The notes beneath the pieces were generated by a model. That model was given only the letters and a program-made list of their open reading frames with translations, did no database searches and had not been told where the DNA came from. Positions 31,897 through 41,690 of a DNA stretch of 64,000 bases are shown here, in pieces (the first letter of the stretch is position 1; each line of letters opens with the position of its first letter). This stretch comes from Clostridium sp. UBA701 (lineage in GTDB: Bacteria > Bacillota > Clostridia > Clostridiales > Clostridiaceae), in the NCBI GenBank assembly GCA_002298125.1, contig DBMJ01000011.1, positions 310,001 through 374,000 on the forward strand. The letters are read 5' to 3'. A program made the translations under genes and the position numbers.

Positions 31897-33735
31897 CTAC
31901 TCTTCTATTACATAAGGTACAGTTAAAACTGCAATATCTCTCCTTCTATATAGGCTGCTTTTGATAAAGAGAGCAGTCTGGTTATGCAATATATTATGCC
32001 ACCATTTTGTAATGACAAATTGAGTTATCACCACAGTAATATCACCCTTATCCGGATGCTTTTTTTCCTCTCCTTCTATAAATTCAATAAGTGGAGACAT
32101 AACATCTCTATAAGGAGATTTTTTAATAACTAATTCAATGCCTGGGTTATATTCTTCCCACCTTTGAACTAATTTTTCTGTGGCTTCTTCATCTAGTGAC
32201 ACGTGAAAGGCTACGATATTTGAAGACAATGTCTTTGAATAGTTTAGAGCCTTTAAAAATGATTTATTAAGGCTTTCCACCAATATTACTACTTCTGCAT
32301 CATTGTGGGGAGTAACTAATTCCTTTGGTCTTTCATTCTTAGAAAGCTTTAGCTGCTGAGCTACTTTGTTGTAATGGTTTTTTATTCGAAGCATTACAAC
32401 AACAAAGCAGGGTATAAGAATACACACAATCCAAGCTCCATGGAAAAATTTAGTTATACCGATTATAATAACTGTAAATAAGGTAACCAAAGCACCAAGG
32501 CCATTGATTAATGCCTTATGTCTCCATCCATTCCCTTTTCCTGTAATCCACTTCTTGAACATTCCAGCCTGGGACAAAGTAAAAGAGACAAATACACCTA
32601 CGGCATAAAGAGGCATTAAATGGTGAGTGTCACCCTTAAATACTAGAATCAGAAAGGAGGCAGCTGCCCAAAGAAGTATTATTCCATTAGAGAAGCTAAG
32701 TCTCTTTCCCCTCTTTGTAAATTGTCTTGGCGCATACCCATCTCTTCCTACAAGTGATAGAAGCAAGGGGAGATCTGCATAAGCAGTGTTTGCTGCCATA
32801 ATCAATATTAATGCCGTAGTAAATTGAATAACATAATACATAAAGGTTTTCCCAAAAACCTGCTGAGCAATCTGAGATACTACAGTTTTGTCTGCAGCAG
32901 GTACTGCATTATAAATAGTAGCTAGATAAGAGAGTCCTCCAAATATGAACAGCACCACTAATGCCAGTAATCCAAGTACTATTTTAGCATGCTTTTGAGC
33001 TGGCTCTTTAAAATTAGGTATACCATTACTCACAGCTTCTACTCCTGTTAATGCCGTGCAGCCAGAAGCAAAGGCCTTTAAAAACAAAAACAAAGTAATG
33101 CTTTCAGTAGCAGGAGGAATATTATACATTGGAGTTGGGACATATCCAAAAATAAAATACTTTACTAGTCCAGTTACAATTAGAATTGCAACGCTTAGAA
33201 TAAAAAAGTAAGTTGGAACTCCAAATATTCTTGAAGAATCATGAATTCCTCGAAGATTACCCAAGGTCATAAGGAGAATAATGAGTAGTGATATTTCAAC
33301 CTTGTAGGGTAAAAGTGCAGGTATGGCAGAGGTAATCGCTGCCGTGCCTGCAGATATACTTACTGCAACAGTAAGTACATAATCTATGGATAAAGCTCCA
33401 CCAGCAATGAGTCCTGGAACAGTACCAAGATTGTCCTTTGCTACAATGTATGAGCCTCCTCCGCAGGGGTAATTATCAATGGTCTGTCGATAAGAGAAAA
33501 CAAGTATAAATAATAGAAGTACTATACATAAGGCCGCATAAAACATATACCTATAGGATAATAATCCAATTGCCCCTACCAATACCCATAATATCTCTTC
33601 TCCTGCATAGGCCACAGAAGAAATAGCATCACTAGACAGGATTGGCAGTCCCCAGAACACATTGAATTTTTCGTGGCTTAACTGCTCACTTTTTAGTGTT
33701 TCACCAATTAGTAATCTTCTTAGTATAGAAAACAT
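31897..33735 (-). CDS. APC-family permease, KimA-like (potassium or amino acid uptake)
   Basis: The 612-residue membrane protein has about twelve hydrophobic segments up to roughly residue 450, then a cytoplasmic domain of about 150 residues. The N-terminus (GLPILSSDAISSVAYAGEEIL) and a CGGGSYIVAKDNLG stretch match the KimA (YdaO) subgroup of the APC superfamily, whose Bacillus member imports potassium and is inhibited by c-di-AMP. The length agrees with KimA (about 607). The ATG at 33735 is chosen over an upstream TTG because AGGTG lies just before it. Potassium as substrate is inference; amino acids are possible. Confidence 0.8.
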   Translation of the reverse strand: MFSILRRLLIGETLKSEQLSHEKFNVFWGLPILSSDAISSVAYAGEEILWVLVGAIGLLSYRYMFYAALCIVLLLFILVFSYRQTIDNYPCGGGSYIVAKDNLGTVPGLIAGGALSIDYVLTVAVSISAGTAAITSAIPALLPYKVEISLLIILLMTLGNLRGIHDSSRIFGVPTYFFILSVAILIVTGLVKYFIFGYVPTPMYNIPPATESITLFLFLKAFASGCTALTGVEAVSNGIPNFKEPAQKHAKIVLGLLALVVLFIFGGLSYLATIYNAVPAADKTVVSQIAQQVFGKTFMYYVIQFTTALILIMAANTAYADLPLLLSLVGRDGYAPRQFTKRGKRLSFSNGIILLWAAASFLILVFKGDTHHLMPLYAVGVFVSFTLSQAGMFKKWITGKGNGWRHKALINGLGALVTLFTVIIIGITKFFHGAWIVCILIPCFVVVMLRIKNHYNKVAQQLKLSKNERPKELVTPHNDAEVVILVESLNKSFLKALNYSKTLSSNIVAFHVSLDEEATEKLVQRWEEYNPGIELVIKKSPYRDVMSPLIEFIEGEEKKHPDKGDITVVITQFVITKWWHNILHNQTALFIKSSLYRRRDIAVLTVPYVIEE

Positions 33736-33776
33736 AAGACACCTCAAAATTGTAATTATTTAAATAGCATTAGATT

Positions 33777-33805
33777 ATTATAGAGGAGTGCCCATATTAC
33801 TTCAA
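33777..33805 (-). promoter_or_regulatory. Sigma-A promoter of the KimA-like gene
   Basis: Minus-strand TTGAAG and TATAAT are separated by 17 bases and lie about 40 bases upstream of the start codon. The leader after the promoter is too short for a c-di-AMP riboswitch. Confidence 0.75.
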
Positions 33806-33832
33806 ATACTGTATTAGGCAATATTAGACTAG

Positions 33833-33874
33833 AAAAAAACTCTAGGGACTGTTTTAATGTTTCTATCCCTAGAG
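33833..33874 (-). terminator. Terminator after glpK
   Basis: Minus-strand CTCTAGGGA and TCCCTAGAG form a 9-base stem with a 17-base loop, followed by seven T residues. Confidence 0.85.
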
Positions 33875-33939
33875 ATGTTTCTATTGCCTTATATATCTTG
33901 AAATAGCTTTATTTATATTAAATTCTGAATATTATATAC

Positions 33940-35436
33940 TTATTCATTTTCCTGCCATTTTTCAGCTCTTTTTACAGCTCTATGCCACTGATAGATTAGC
34001 TTATCCACCTTTCCCTTTGCAAGTATGGGTTTAAAGCTTTTTGAAGAGCCCCAATTCACCTTGATATCCTCCTTGCTTTCCCAGTAGCCCACTGCAAGCC
34101 CTGCTAAGTATGCTGCACCTAGTGCTGTGGTCTCTATAGTTTCTGGCCTATCCACCTCTACCTGAAGTATATCTGATTGAAATTGCATTAAAAAGTCATT
34201 AGAGCAGGCTCCTCCGTCCACCTTTAAGCCCTTTAAGTACAGCCCTGAATCAGCTTCCATAGCCTTTAACACATCATAGGTTTGATACGCTAGTGATTCC
34301 AGCACAGCCCTAATAAAATGCTCCTTTTTTGTGCCTCTCGTCATTCCTATCATCATGCCTCTTGCGTCAGAATCCCAATAGGGGGCCCCTAAACCAACAA
34401 AAGCTGGAACGAAATACACCCCATTTGTATCTTCCACAGCCGTAGCATACCTTTCAGTCTCTGAAGCATTCTTTATCATTCTAAGTTCATCCCTAAGCCA
34501 TTGAATTGCAGCTCCTGCAATAAAGATACTTCCTTCTAATGCATATTCCACCTTATCCCCTATGCCCCAGGCAATAGTAGTTATAAGTCCATTTTTAGAA
34601 GCTACAGCCTTGTCTCCAGTATTCATAAGCAAGAAACACCCTGTTCCATAAGTGTTTTTTACATTACCGCTGTCATAGCAAGTTTGTCCAAATAAGGCGG
34701 CCTGCTGATCTCCTGCATCTCCTCCTATGGGAATTGACTCTCCGAACAACTCTGGAGCAGTTTCTCCATATATGTAACTTGAAGGCTTTACCTCTGGAAG
34801 CATGGATTTTGGTATCTGTAGAATTTCTAGCAGCTCTTCATCCCATTTTAATTCATGAATATTGTACAGCATAGTTCTTGAAGCATTAGAATAATCCGTA
34901 ACATGAACCTTCCCCTTTGTCAGATTCCATATTAACCAGGTATCTATATTCCCAAAGAGTAAATTTCCTCTTTCTGCCTCTTCTCTTGCCCCAGGAGCAT
35001 TATCTAGTATCCACTTAATCTTTGTAGCAGAGAAATATGCATCCAGTATTAATCCTGTTTTCTCTTTAATTAGCTTATTATAATTCTTCTTGCCCAATTC
35101 TTCGCAGATGGGTGCTGTTCTTCTGCACTGCCATACTATGGCATTATACACCGGCAGTCCTGTGCGCTTATCCCATACCACAGTGGTCTCTCTTTGGTTT
35201 GTAATACCAATAGCAGAAATTTGAGAGGCTGATATATTGCCTCTTAATAGAGCTTCTGCTGCCACACTAAACTGAGTAGCCCATATCTCAAGTGGGTTTT
35301 GTTCTACCCAGCTTGGCTTAGGATAAATCTGCGTAAATTCCTTCTGAGCACTACTTATAATTTTCCCCTTTTTGTCAAAGATAATAGCCCGTGAGCTAGT
35401 GGTTCCCTGATCTAATGCCATTATGAATTTTCCCAT
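33940..35436 (-). CDS. glpK: Glycerol kinase
   Basis: GlpK phosphorylates glycerol to glycerol-3-phosphate. The 498-residue protein is standard length and begins with the phosphate-binding MALDQGTTSSRAI. GGDAGDQQAALFGQ, YGTGCFLLMNTG and the ATP-site DGGACSND are all present. The ATG follows GGGGGGA. It lies 35 bases after glpP, so it is probably transcribed with parE-parC-glpP and ends in a strong terminator. No glpF or glpD is adjacent. Confidence 0.97.
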   Translation of the reverse strand: MGKFIMALDQGTTSSRAIIFDKKGKIISSAQKEFTQIYPKPSWVEQNPLEIWATQFSVAAEALLRGNISASQISAIGITNQRETTVVWDKRTGLPVYNAIVWQCRRTAPICEELGKKNYNKLIKEKTGLILDAYFSATKIKWILDNAPGAREEAERGNLLFGNIDTWLIWNLTKGKVHVTDYSNASRTMLYNIHELKWDEELLEILQIPKSMLPEVKPSSYIYGETAPELFGESIPIGGDAGDQQAALFGQTCYDSGNVKNTYGTGCFLLMNTGDKAVASKNGLITTIAWGIGDKVEYALEGSIFIAGAAIQWLRDELRMIKNASETERYATAVEDTNGVYFVPAFVGLGAPYWDSDARGMMIGMTRGTKKEHFIRAVLESLAYQTYDVLKAMEADSGLYLKGLKVDGGACSNDFLMQFQSDILQVEVDRPETIETTALGAAYLAGLAVGYWESKEDIKVNWGSSKSFKPILAKGKVDKLIYQWHRAVKRAEKWQENE

Positions 35437-35471
35437 GTTAATCCCCCCATGATTATTGATAGAATCTTATA

Positions 35472-36035
35472 TTAAATATTCCAAAGTTCACAGCAGGTAG
35501 TGGATACTGCCAAGGCTCCTGCAGCAAGAGCCTCTATCACATCTTTTTTACAATCAATTAAGCCTCCAGCTATCACTGGAATAGAAACTTCTCTTTTCAA
35601 ATTATTGATAATTTTATTTGCTACCCCAGGCATAACCTCTATAGCAGATGGATTAGTCTCATGTATGTTTTTTATACCTGTACGAAGAGAGAGGGAATCA
35701 ATTATAAAAACCCTAATAATAGTAAGTAATCCTGAAGCTTTTGCAAGCTTAACAATGGCAGGTCTTGTGGTGATAATACCATAGGGATTTGCCACCTTTT
35801 TAATGTATTCTATTCCAGAGGCATCTCCCCTAAGGCCTTCAATCATATCCAAATGAACAAAAACCTTCTTTCCCTTCTCTTCAAGCTTTTTACATATATC
35901 TCCAATACTTAGAATATCTCCATGAAGCACAAATACCACTTTAGCATCAGATAAAAGCGCCTTATTAAGGGTTTTATCTTCCTTTACCGCTGCAATTATT
36001 GGGTTTTCAAGAAGTATATCCTCCAATTTAATCAT
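35472..36035 (-). CDS. glpP: Glycerol-responsive antiterminator GlpP
   Basis: GlpP binds leader RNA in the presence of glycerol-3-phosphate and prevents early termination of glycerol genes. The 187-residue protein has the TIM-barrel family pattern: LLENPIIAAVKEDKTL, then FVHLDMIEGLRGDASG, SAIEVMPGVANKII and PVIAGGLI. I take the ATG at 36035 (ribosome site AGGAGA), which starts 16 bases after the parC stop. Only 35 bases separate it from glpK, too few for the usual terminator/antiterminator leader, so its RNA target is not visible here. Confidence 0.92.
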   Translation of the reverse strand: MIKLEDILLENPIIAAVKEDKTLNKALLSDAKVVFVLHGDILSIGDICKKLEEKGKKVFVHLDMIEGLRGDASGIEYIKKVANPYGIITTRPAIVKLAKASGLLTIIRVFIIDSLSLRTGIKNIHETNPSAIEVMPGVANKIINNLKREVSIPVIAGGLIDCKKDVIEALAAGALAVSTTCCELWNI

Positions 36036-36051
36036 TACAAATCTCCTATTT

Positions 36052-39027
36052 CTATATAATTTCAACCTTTTTTAGATATTCATCCATTACTACCAGCATG
36101 ATATTACTTCCTCTTCCTGCTCTATTTTGAAGCTTTAAGGAAGCTATCTTAATTATAGCACTGTTTTTCTTATTTGTAGTTAAGCTCATCTCTTCTGGCA
36201 ATCTTCCTCTTATAGAACCATCTACTAGGACTTCCTTTGAGCATGTATCCTTAAGTATAGCTGCAAAGATTAGCTCATCATCTTCTCTTAAGCTTATACC
36301 AGTGACTCCTGATGCTATGCGGCCCATGGTATTTATAGTACTGCCATCAAACCTTATTGCCATTCCTCTCCTAGTTACCATGATCACTTCTTCACAGCTA
36401 GATGCTTCTGAAAAGTCAACAGCTACTAGACTGTCCCCTTCCCCTTTTAGCTTATAAGCAATATTCCTAAAACCCTGTATATCAAGCTCCTTTAGACAAG
36501 TTTTCTTTACAAGTCCTTTTCTGCTAAAGAAATAAAAATATCCACTAGCTTCATAGTTATTAATTGCTGCAACCCTCAATATTTCGTCCTCTTTATTGCC
36601 TCCAAGAAGCTCCATAATAGGAATTTCACTATCCTTTAAATTTTGCAGCATAAAGCCTTGAACAGTAAAAAATTCACCCATTGAATTAAAGAAGAGAATA
36701 TTACTTTTTGAGTTAGCCTTTACTATGCTGTATTTATCTCTGTTTCTTGGTAGTGTATCTGTTATCTCAACCTTATTGGCATTTTTGTGAACAATGAAAA
36801 ATTCTCTATATTCCTCAGTACCGTCAAAGTCTGCACTAGTAACCACATCATTATCAGGCATTGTAAATAGGCAACAGGAAAGTACATTTCTGTCCTGTGG
36901 TAAAAGTTCTGGTAATGAGGTTACAAAATCTAATCCCCTATTAGTCTTAAAATGTATAGACTTTATATCCTCCTTAGTGATTGCAGTTTCTTCTTCTAGC
37001 TTATCCTCTTCCTCATCATTGAGTTCATTTGGTGGTCCACATACTTCAATAAGCCTTTCACCCTCTCTTAGCTTTAATGCCATGATTTTTGTATAGCTTG
37101 TTGAAAGCTTATCTCCTGTGGTTTTCTTTACCCCTCCAAAGGTGGTTATAAACAAGAATTCTTCCTTCTCAGTCATAGCATTTAAGGAGAATACTTGTAT
37201 TATCTCTTCCTCTGAAGGATCTAGACCTTTAATTAGGGTTTCAATTCTTTCACCCTTTTCCTTCCACTTCATTTCAGGAATATTCAAGGTCTTAAGCTGA
37301 TATAGGTTTCCTATATCTGTAAAGGCATATAACACATCTCGAGTGTTTGAGCTTAAAAGGAATTTGTTGTAGTCTCCCTCTCTATAGTCTATATCCTCTG
37401 TGCTCGCACTGGAACGGTTAAAGGATTTTCGAGGAACTCTCTTTATAAAGCCTTCCTTAGACAAGGTAATGACAACATCCTCTACAATAACAAGCTCCTC
37501 TAAATCTATCTTTGCCTCCTCATCATCCTCCACAAAAAGAGTCCTGCGCAAATCTGCATATTTATCTTTAACCTCTAATAATTCTTTTCTTATTAGTTTT
37601 AATAGTTCTCTTTCGCTGCTAAGTATCTTTTTAAGTTCGCTAATTAACTTTTCTAGCTGCTGATACTCCTTTTGAAATACCTTAATTTCAAGACCCGTTA
37701 ACCTATAGAGCATTAACTCTACTATGGCCTGTGCCTGAGGAGCTGTGAAGCCAAATCTTTCTATAAGATTTTTCTCAGAATCCTGCTTTGATTTACTGGC
37801 CCTAATAGTTGCTAATATGTCATCTAATATATCAATGGCCTTCATGAAGCCTTCTACAATATGATGTCTTTTTTCCGCAATATCTAGCTCTCTTTTGGTT
37901 CTTCTTGTTATTACTTCTTTTTGATGGTTTACATAGTGCATTAAAATTTGCTTTAAGCCTAGGGTTTCTGGCTTTCCACCAGCTAAAGCCACCATATTAA
38001 AGCTCAAATTACACTGTAAATCTGTCTTCTTATACAGGTATTTTAAGACCTTCTCTACAGTCTCTTCATCTGCAGACTTTCTAAATTCAATTACAGCACG
38101 AATTCCATTTCTATCTGATTCATCTCTTATGTCAGTTATTGCCTCTAAGGCTTTGGAATGCTTCTTGTCTCCCGTCATTTCAGAAATATTTTGAAGAAGT
38201 CGTGCTTTATTACGTCTATAGGGAAATTCTGTGATAATAATTGCCCATCGTCCATTCTCGATCTTTTCTATTTTAGTCTTAGCCCTTAGAGTTACCCTTC
38301 CTTCTCCAGTTTCATAAGCAGCTCTAAGAGCATTTTTCCCTATTAATATTCCTCCTGTTGGTAAATCCGGCCCCTTAATATGCTTCATAAGCTCAGTTGT
38401 AGAAATATTCGGATTTTCAATATAGGCTAAAGTACCATCGATAACCTCTCCTAGGTTATGGGGTGGTATGTTTGTAGCTAGCCCAACAGCAATTCCAAAG
38501 GTACCATTTACTAATAGATTTGGATACCTTGCAGGAAGAACCCTAGGTTCAATCTCTGTAGCAGAGTAATTATCTACCATATCAACTACATCTTTATCTA
38601 TATCTCTAACCATTTCCATGGCAATAGGAGTTAACCTTGCCTCTGTATAACGCATGGCTGCAGCATTGTCTCCGTCTATACTTCCCCAATTACCATGACC
38701 GTCTATTAGAGGCATTCTAGTAGTAAAATCCTGTGCCAGGATAACCATAGCATCATAAACTGATGCATCTCCATGGGGGTGAAATTTACCTAGTATGTCA
38801 CCTACGATACGAGCTGACTTATAATAAGGCCTGTCAGGAGTAGCCCTAAGCATGTAAGCTCCATATATAATACGTCTATGAACAGGCTTTAATCCATCTC
38901 TCACATCAGGAAGTGCCCTATCCTTTGCAACTTCTACAGCATAGGGAAGATAATTATCAGGCATAGCCTCTTCAAAGGGAACCTTTATTATGTTATTATC
39001 CTGTGGTATATCAAGTTTTTTTGCCAT
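36052..39027 (-). CDS. parC: DNA topoisomerase IV subunit A
   Basis: The 991-residue type IIA topoisomerase A subunit has the catalytic tyrosine in AAAMRYTEARL near residue 123 and the breakage-reunion core (PARYPNLLVNGTFGIAVGLATNIPPHN). A C-terminal beta-propeller follows. I find no QRRGGKG-type GyrA box, and the gene pairs with a GyrB/ParE-type gene far from any recF/dnaA context. Both facts favour topoisomerase IV over gyrase. The start ATG follows GGAAGGA, and parE ends 31 bases upstream. Confidence 0.88.
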   Translation of the reverse strand: MAKKLDIPQDNNIIKVPFEEAMPDNYLPYAVEVAKDRALPDVRDGLKPVHRRIIYGAYMLRATPDRPYYKSARIVGDILGKFHPHGDASVYDAMVILAQDFTTRMPLIDGHGNWGSIDGDNAAAMRYTEARLTPIAMEMVRDIDKDVVDMVDNYSATEIEPRVLPARYPNLLVNGTFGIAVGLATNIPPHNLGEVIDGTLAYIENPNISTTELMKHIKGPDLPTGGILIGKNALRAAYETGEGRVTLRAKTKIEKIENGRWAIIITEFPYRRNKARLLQNISEMTGDKKHSKALEAITDIRDESDRNGIRAVIEFRKSADEETVEKVLKYLYKKTDLQCNLSFNMVALAGGKPETLGLKQILMHYVNHQKEVITRRTKRELDIAEKRHHIVEGFMKAIDILDDILATIRASKSKQDSEKNLIERFGFTAPQAQAIVELMLYRLTGLEIKVFQKEYQQLEKLISELKKILSSERELLKLIRKELLEVKDKYADLRRTLFVEDDEEAKIDLEELVIVEDVVITLSKEGFIKRVPRKSFNRSSASTEDIDYREGDYNKFLLSSNTRDVLYAFTDIGNLYQLKTLNIPEMKWKEKGERIETLIKGLDPSEEEIIQVFSLNAMTEKEEFLFITTFGGVKKTTGDKLSTSYTKIMALKLREGERLIEVCGPPNELNDEEEDKLEEETAITKEDIKSIHFKTNRGLDFVTSLPELLPQDRNVLSCCLFTMPDNDVVTSADFDGTEEYREFFIVHKNANKVEITDTLPRNRDKYSIVKANSKSNILFFNSMGEFFTVQGFMLQNLKDSEIPIMELLGGNKEDEILRVAAINNYEASGYFYFFSRKGLVKKTCLKELDIQGFRNIAYKLKGEGDSLVAVDFSEASSCEEVIMVTRRGMAIRFDGSTINTMGRIASGVTGISLREDDELIFAAILKDTCSKEVLVDGSIRGRLPEEMSLTTNKKNSAIIKIASLKLQNRAGRGSNIMLVVMDEYLKKVEII

Positions 39028-39058
39028 TTAAATCAATCCTTCCAGCACAATATTAACG

Positions 39059-41011
39059 CTAAAATTCCGCATACTTGTACATATAATTCTTTCTTGGTTC
39101 TACCACATCTCCCATGAGAAGAGAAACCATCTTTTCAGCCTTAGAAGCATCTTCTATGCTTACCTGGTGAAGTGTCCTAGTAGCTGGGTTTAAAGTAGTT
39201 TCCCAGAGCTGTTCTGGATTCATCTCTCCAAGTCCTTTGTACCTTTGTATTAGCGCTCCCTTGCCGATTTCCTTTCTTGCTTTTTCCAGCTCCTCCTCTA
39301 TGTAGGCATACTTAACCTTTTCACCCTTTTTATCAGCTTTATACACCTTGTAAAGTGGTGGCTGAGCAAGGTATAAATGGCCATTCATAATCAAAGGCCT
39401 CATATATCGATAAATATATGTCATCCATAGAGTTCTTATGTGATAACCATCCACATCTGCATCACTCATAATTATAATCTTCCCATATCTTAAATCTTCT
39501 TCTCTATAATTATCTAGAATTCCTGTACCAATGGCGGTATTAAAAATCTTTAGCTCTTCACTTCCAAGCACATTTTCAAGCTTTTGCTTTTCTGTGTTCA
39601 TTATTTTTCCCTTAGAGGGCATTATACTTTGGAATCTTCTATCTCTAGCCTGCTTTGCACTGCCTCCTGCAGAGTCCCCCTCCACTACAATAAATTCACA
39701 TAATTCTGGATCCTTTAAGGAACATACAGCTATCTTTCCTGCCAGAGGTGCTGCCCCCTTACCTATCTTTTTCTTTTCTGCCTCATTTATCTTTCTTATC
39801 TTTTCCCGCCTGGTTGCAGCATCTACTGCATTACTTATGATATTTGAAGCTACCTCCTTATGGTCCTCTATCCATTCACAAAGCTTACTGTATACTAAAT
39901 CGTTCATCATGGTATAGGCTTCAGAATTGGCCAGCTTATTCTTAGTCTGTCCCTCAAAAATGGGGTTGCTTATTCTTATCTGAACAATTGCAGTAATACC
40001 CTCTCTTAAATCCTCACCATCAAATTCCTTATCCTTTTCCTTTAAAAGATTCAGCTTTTTCGCCCACTCTTTAAAAGCACGAGTCATTCCAGCCTTAAAA
40101 CCAGCCTCATGAGTTCCTGCCTCTGTGGTAGGTATATTGTTAACATAGCTTGCTATATACTCTGTGGTAGAGTCTGTAAACTGCATGCAAATCTCTGCAG
40201 ACATAGATAGGTTTGTAATCTGTCTTTCTCCTTCAAAAATAATGGGTTCAGCATGTATTACAGTTTTGCTTTCATTTAAATATTCTATGAAATCCAGCAA
40301 ACCCCTTTCAGAGTGGTACACCTTTTCAAAGGGTTCTTCTTTTCTTAAATCCCTTAATACAAGCGTTATTCCTTTGTTCTGAAAGGCTAACTCCTGAAGC
40401 CGTTCATCGATTATTTCCACCTTGAAATCAATGGTTGAAAACACCTCTTTATCTGGCATAAAGGTAACCCTGGTACCTGTCTCCACTGTAACATCAACCT
40501 TTTCTAGAGGAGTAACAGCAGTTCCAGGCATTATCCTCTTTAAAGCCTTATCATAAGCATTTTCAAACCTTTGCCTATATAAGAATCCGCCCTGTCTTAC
40601 CTCAACTTCTGTCCAAGCTGAAAGGGCATTTACTACTGCTGCACCTACTCCATGCAGTCCTCCTGAAGTCTTATAATTTTTGTTGTCAAACTTTCCACCT
40701 GTATGAAGCTCTGTATATACCATCTCTACCCCGGACTTTTTCTTAATTGGATGAATGCCAGTAGGTATTCCTCTTCCATTATCCTGTACAGTGATGCTTT
40801 TATCTTTATTTATAATGACCTCTGCCCGGTCTCCATAACCATTTGAAATTTCATCTATGGCATTATCTAAAAGTTCCCATACACAGTGGTGAAGTCCCTT
40901 AACTCCAGTAGATCCAATATACATACCAGGTCTAACCCTCACTGGCTCAAGCTTTTCAAGTGAGGTTAAATCTGTTACATCATAACTTGCAGTCTCACCC
41001 ATAGTATTCAT
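39059..41011 (-). CDS. parE: DNA topoisomerase IV subunit B
   Basis: The 650-residue ATPase subunit has the GHKL motifs ELLDNAIDE and DNGRGIPTGIHP, then GGLHGVGAAVVNALS. The Toprim region has VVEGDSAGGSAKQARDR and MSDADVDGYHIRTL. I place the start at the ATG at 41011 because GGAGG lies 5 bases upstream; a longer frame to 41083 begins with an unlikely extension. It is the first gene of the parE-parC-glpP-glpK run. An extended -10 (TGCTAGAAT) lies about 75 bases upstream. Confidence 0.9.
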   Translation of the reverse strand: MNTMGETASYDVTDLTSLEKLEPVRVRPGMYIGSTGVKGLHHCVWELLDNAIDEISNGYGDRAEVIINKDKSITVQDNGRGIPTGIHPIKKKSGVEMVYTELHTGGKFDNKNYKTSGGLHGVGAAVVNALSAWTEVEVRQGGFLYRQRFENAYDKALKRIMPGTAVTPLEKVDVTVETGTRVTFMPDKEVFSTIDFKVEIIDERLQELAFQNKGITLVLRDLRKEEPFEKVYHSERGLLDFIEYLNESKTVIHAEPIIFEGERQITNLSMSAEICMQFTDSTTEYIASYVNNIPTTEAGTHEAGFKAGMTRAFKEWAKKLNLLKEKDKEFDGEDLREGITAIVQIRISNPIFEGQTKNKLANSEAYTMMNDLVYSKLCEWIEDHKEVASNIISNAVDAATRREKIRKINEAEKKKIGKGAAPLAGKIAVCSLKDPELCEFIVVEGDSAGGSAKQARDRRFQSIMPSKGKIMNTEKQKLENVLGSEELKIFNTAIGTGILDNYREEDLRYGKIIIMSDADVDGYHIRTLWMTYIYRYMRPLIMNGHLYLAQPPLYKVYKADKKGEKVKYAYIEEELEKARKEIGKGALIQRYKGLGEMNPEQLWETTLNPATRTLHQVSIEDASKAEKMVSLLMGDVVEPRKNYMYKYAEF

Positions 41012-41179
41012 AAAAACCTCCGCAAAACATTGAAATTTGTTATCAAGATACATAATATATTCTAAACATATGTTCCTATTCATTATTTTTATATTCTAGC
41101 ATAATATTCGTGAAATGTATAGAAACTTTAGCCTCCCCACTCCATTGCCTAGGAAATTATAGCTTTAAGGTCAATAAAA

Positions 41180-41201
41180 AAGCTGGTATTAAACCAGCTT
41201 A
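41180..41201 (-). terminator. Terminator after the 134-residue membrane protein gene
   Basis: Minus-strand AAGCTGG and CCAGCTT form a short hairpin followed by TTTTTATTG, overlapping the stop codon. Confidence 0.8.
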
Positions 41202-41603
41202 AGGATTGAGGTTGTTAACTTGTGAATTAGCCCTTGTAGGCGGTAAAAAAGCACAGGCTATGCGTATAAGATATTTTATGCTGTCAAGGGGTATCTCTGA
41301 CTTTAAATTAAAGCCCTGAAGCACAGATACTATGAGCTCTACAGCTTTATCTTCCTTTACATCGTTAGGTTCATTTTTATAGTTGCTCTCAACGAAGGAA
41401 ACAGCATCAGAAACAGTTCTTAGTATTTTCTTTACCGTGTCTGAAGATATGTCGCTTCCTTCTAGTGTATAAAGAAGACCATACACAAGACCAAAATAAT
41501 CTTCCTTAAGCTGTACTTTTCTTTCTCTGAAGAGGTATATCAAATATCCACAACCTATGATAAGAAACAACACAAGCACAATTTCCATTGCATGTTGCCA
41601 CAT
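41199..41603 (-). CDS. Small single-span membrane protein, unknown function
   Basis: I do not recognise this 134-residue protein. Residues 7-25 form one hydrophobic segment (MEIVLVLFLIIGCGYLIYLF), so it is probably anchored with a cytoplasmic C-terminal part of about 105 residues. That part looks helical and shows no known motif. The start ATG follows AGGGG at a slightly long distance. The RDD-type gene lies 87 bases upstream on the same strand; a shared transcript is possible. Confidence 0.7.
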   Translation of the reverse strand: MWQHAMEIVLVLFLIIGCGYLIYLFRERKVQLKEDYFGLVYGLLYTLEGSDISSDTVKKILRTVSDAVSFVESNYKNEPNDVKEDKAVELIVSVLQGFNLKSEIPLDSIKYLIRIACAFLPPTRANSQVNNLNP

Positions 41604-41690
41604 AGTCTAAAACCCCTATATCTATAATTTATATTATGATATATGCGGTTTAATTTAAATATGCTACAAATTTAAAAATAATTTATGCTA

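Noticed and set aside
33736..33939. c-di-AMP (ydaO) riboswitch upstream of the KimA-like gene
   Set aside because: The spacer holds the glpK terminator and a normal promoter; there is too little leader for the riboswitch and no matching core.
35437..35471. GlpP-responsive terminator leader upstream of glpK
   Set aside because: Only 35 bases lie between glpP and glpK and no inverted repeat is present.
36052..41011. DNA gyrase (gyrA/gyrB)
   Set aside because: No GyrA box in the C-terminal domain and no recF/dnaA neighbourhood; topoisomerase IV fits better, although residual uncertainty remains.
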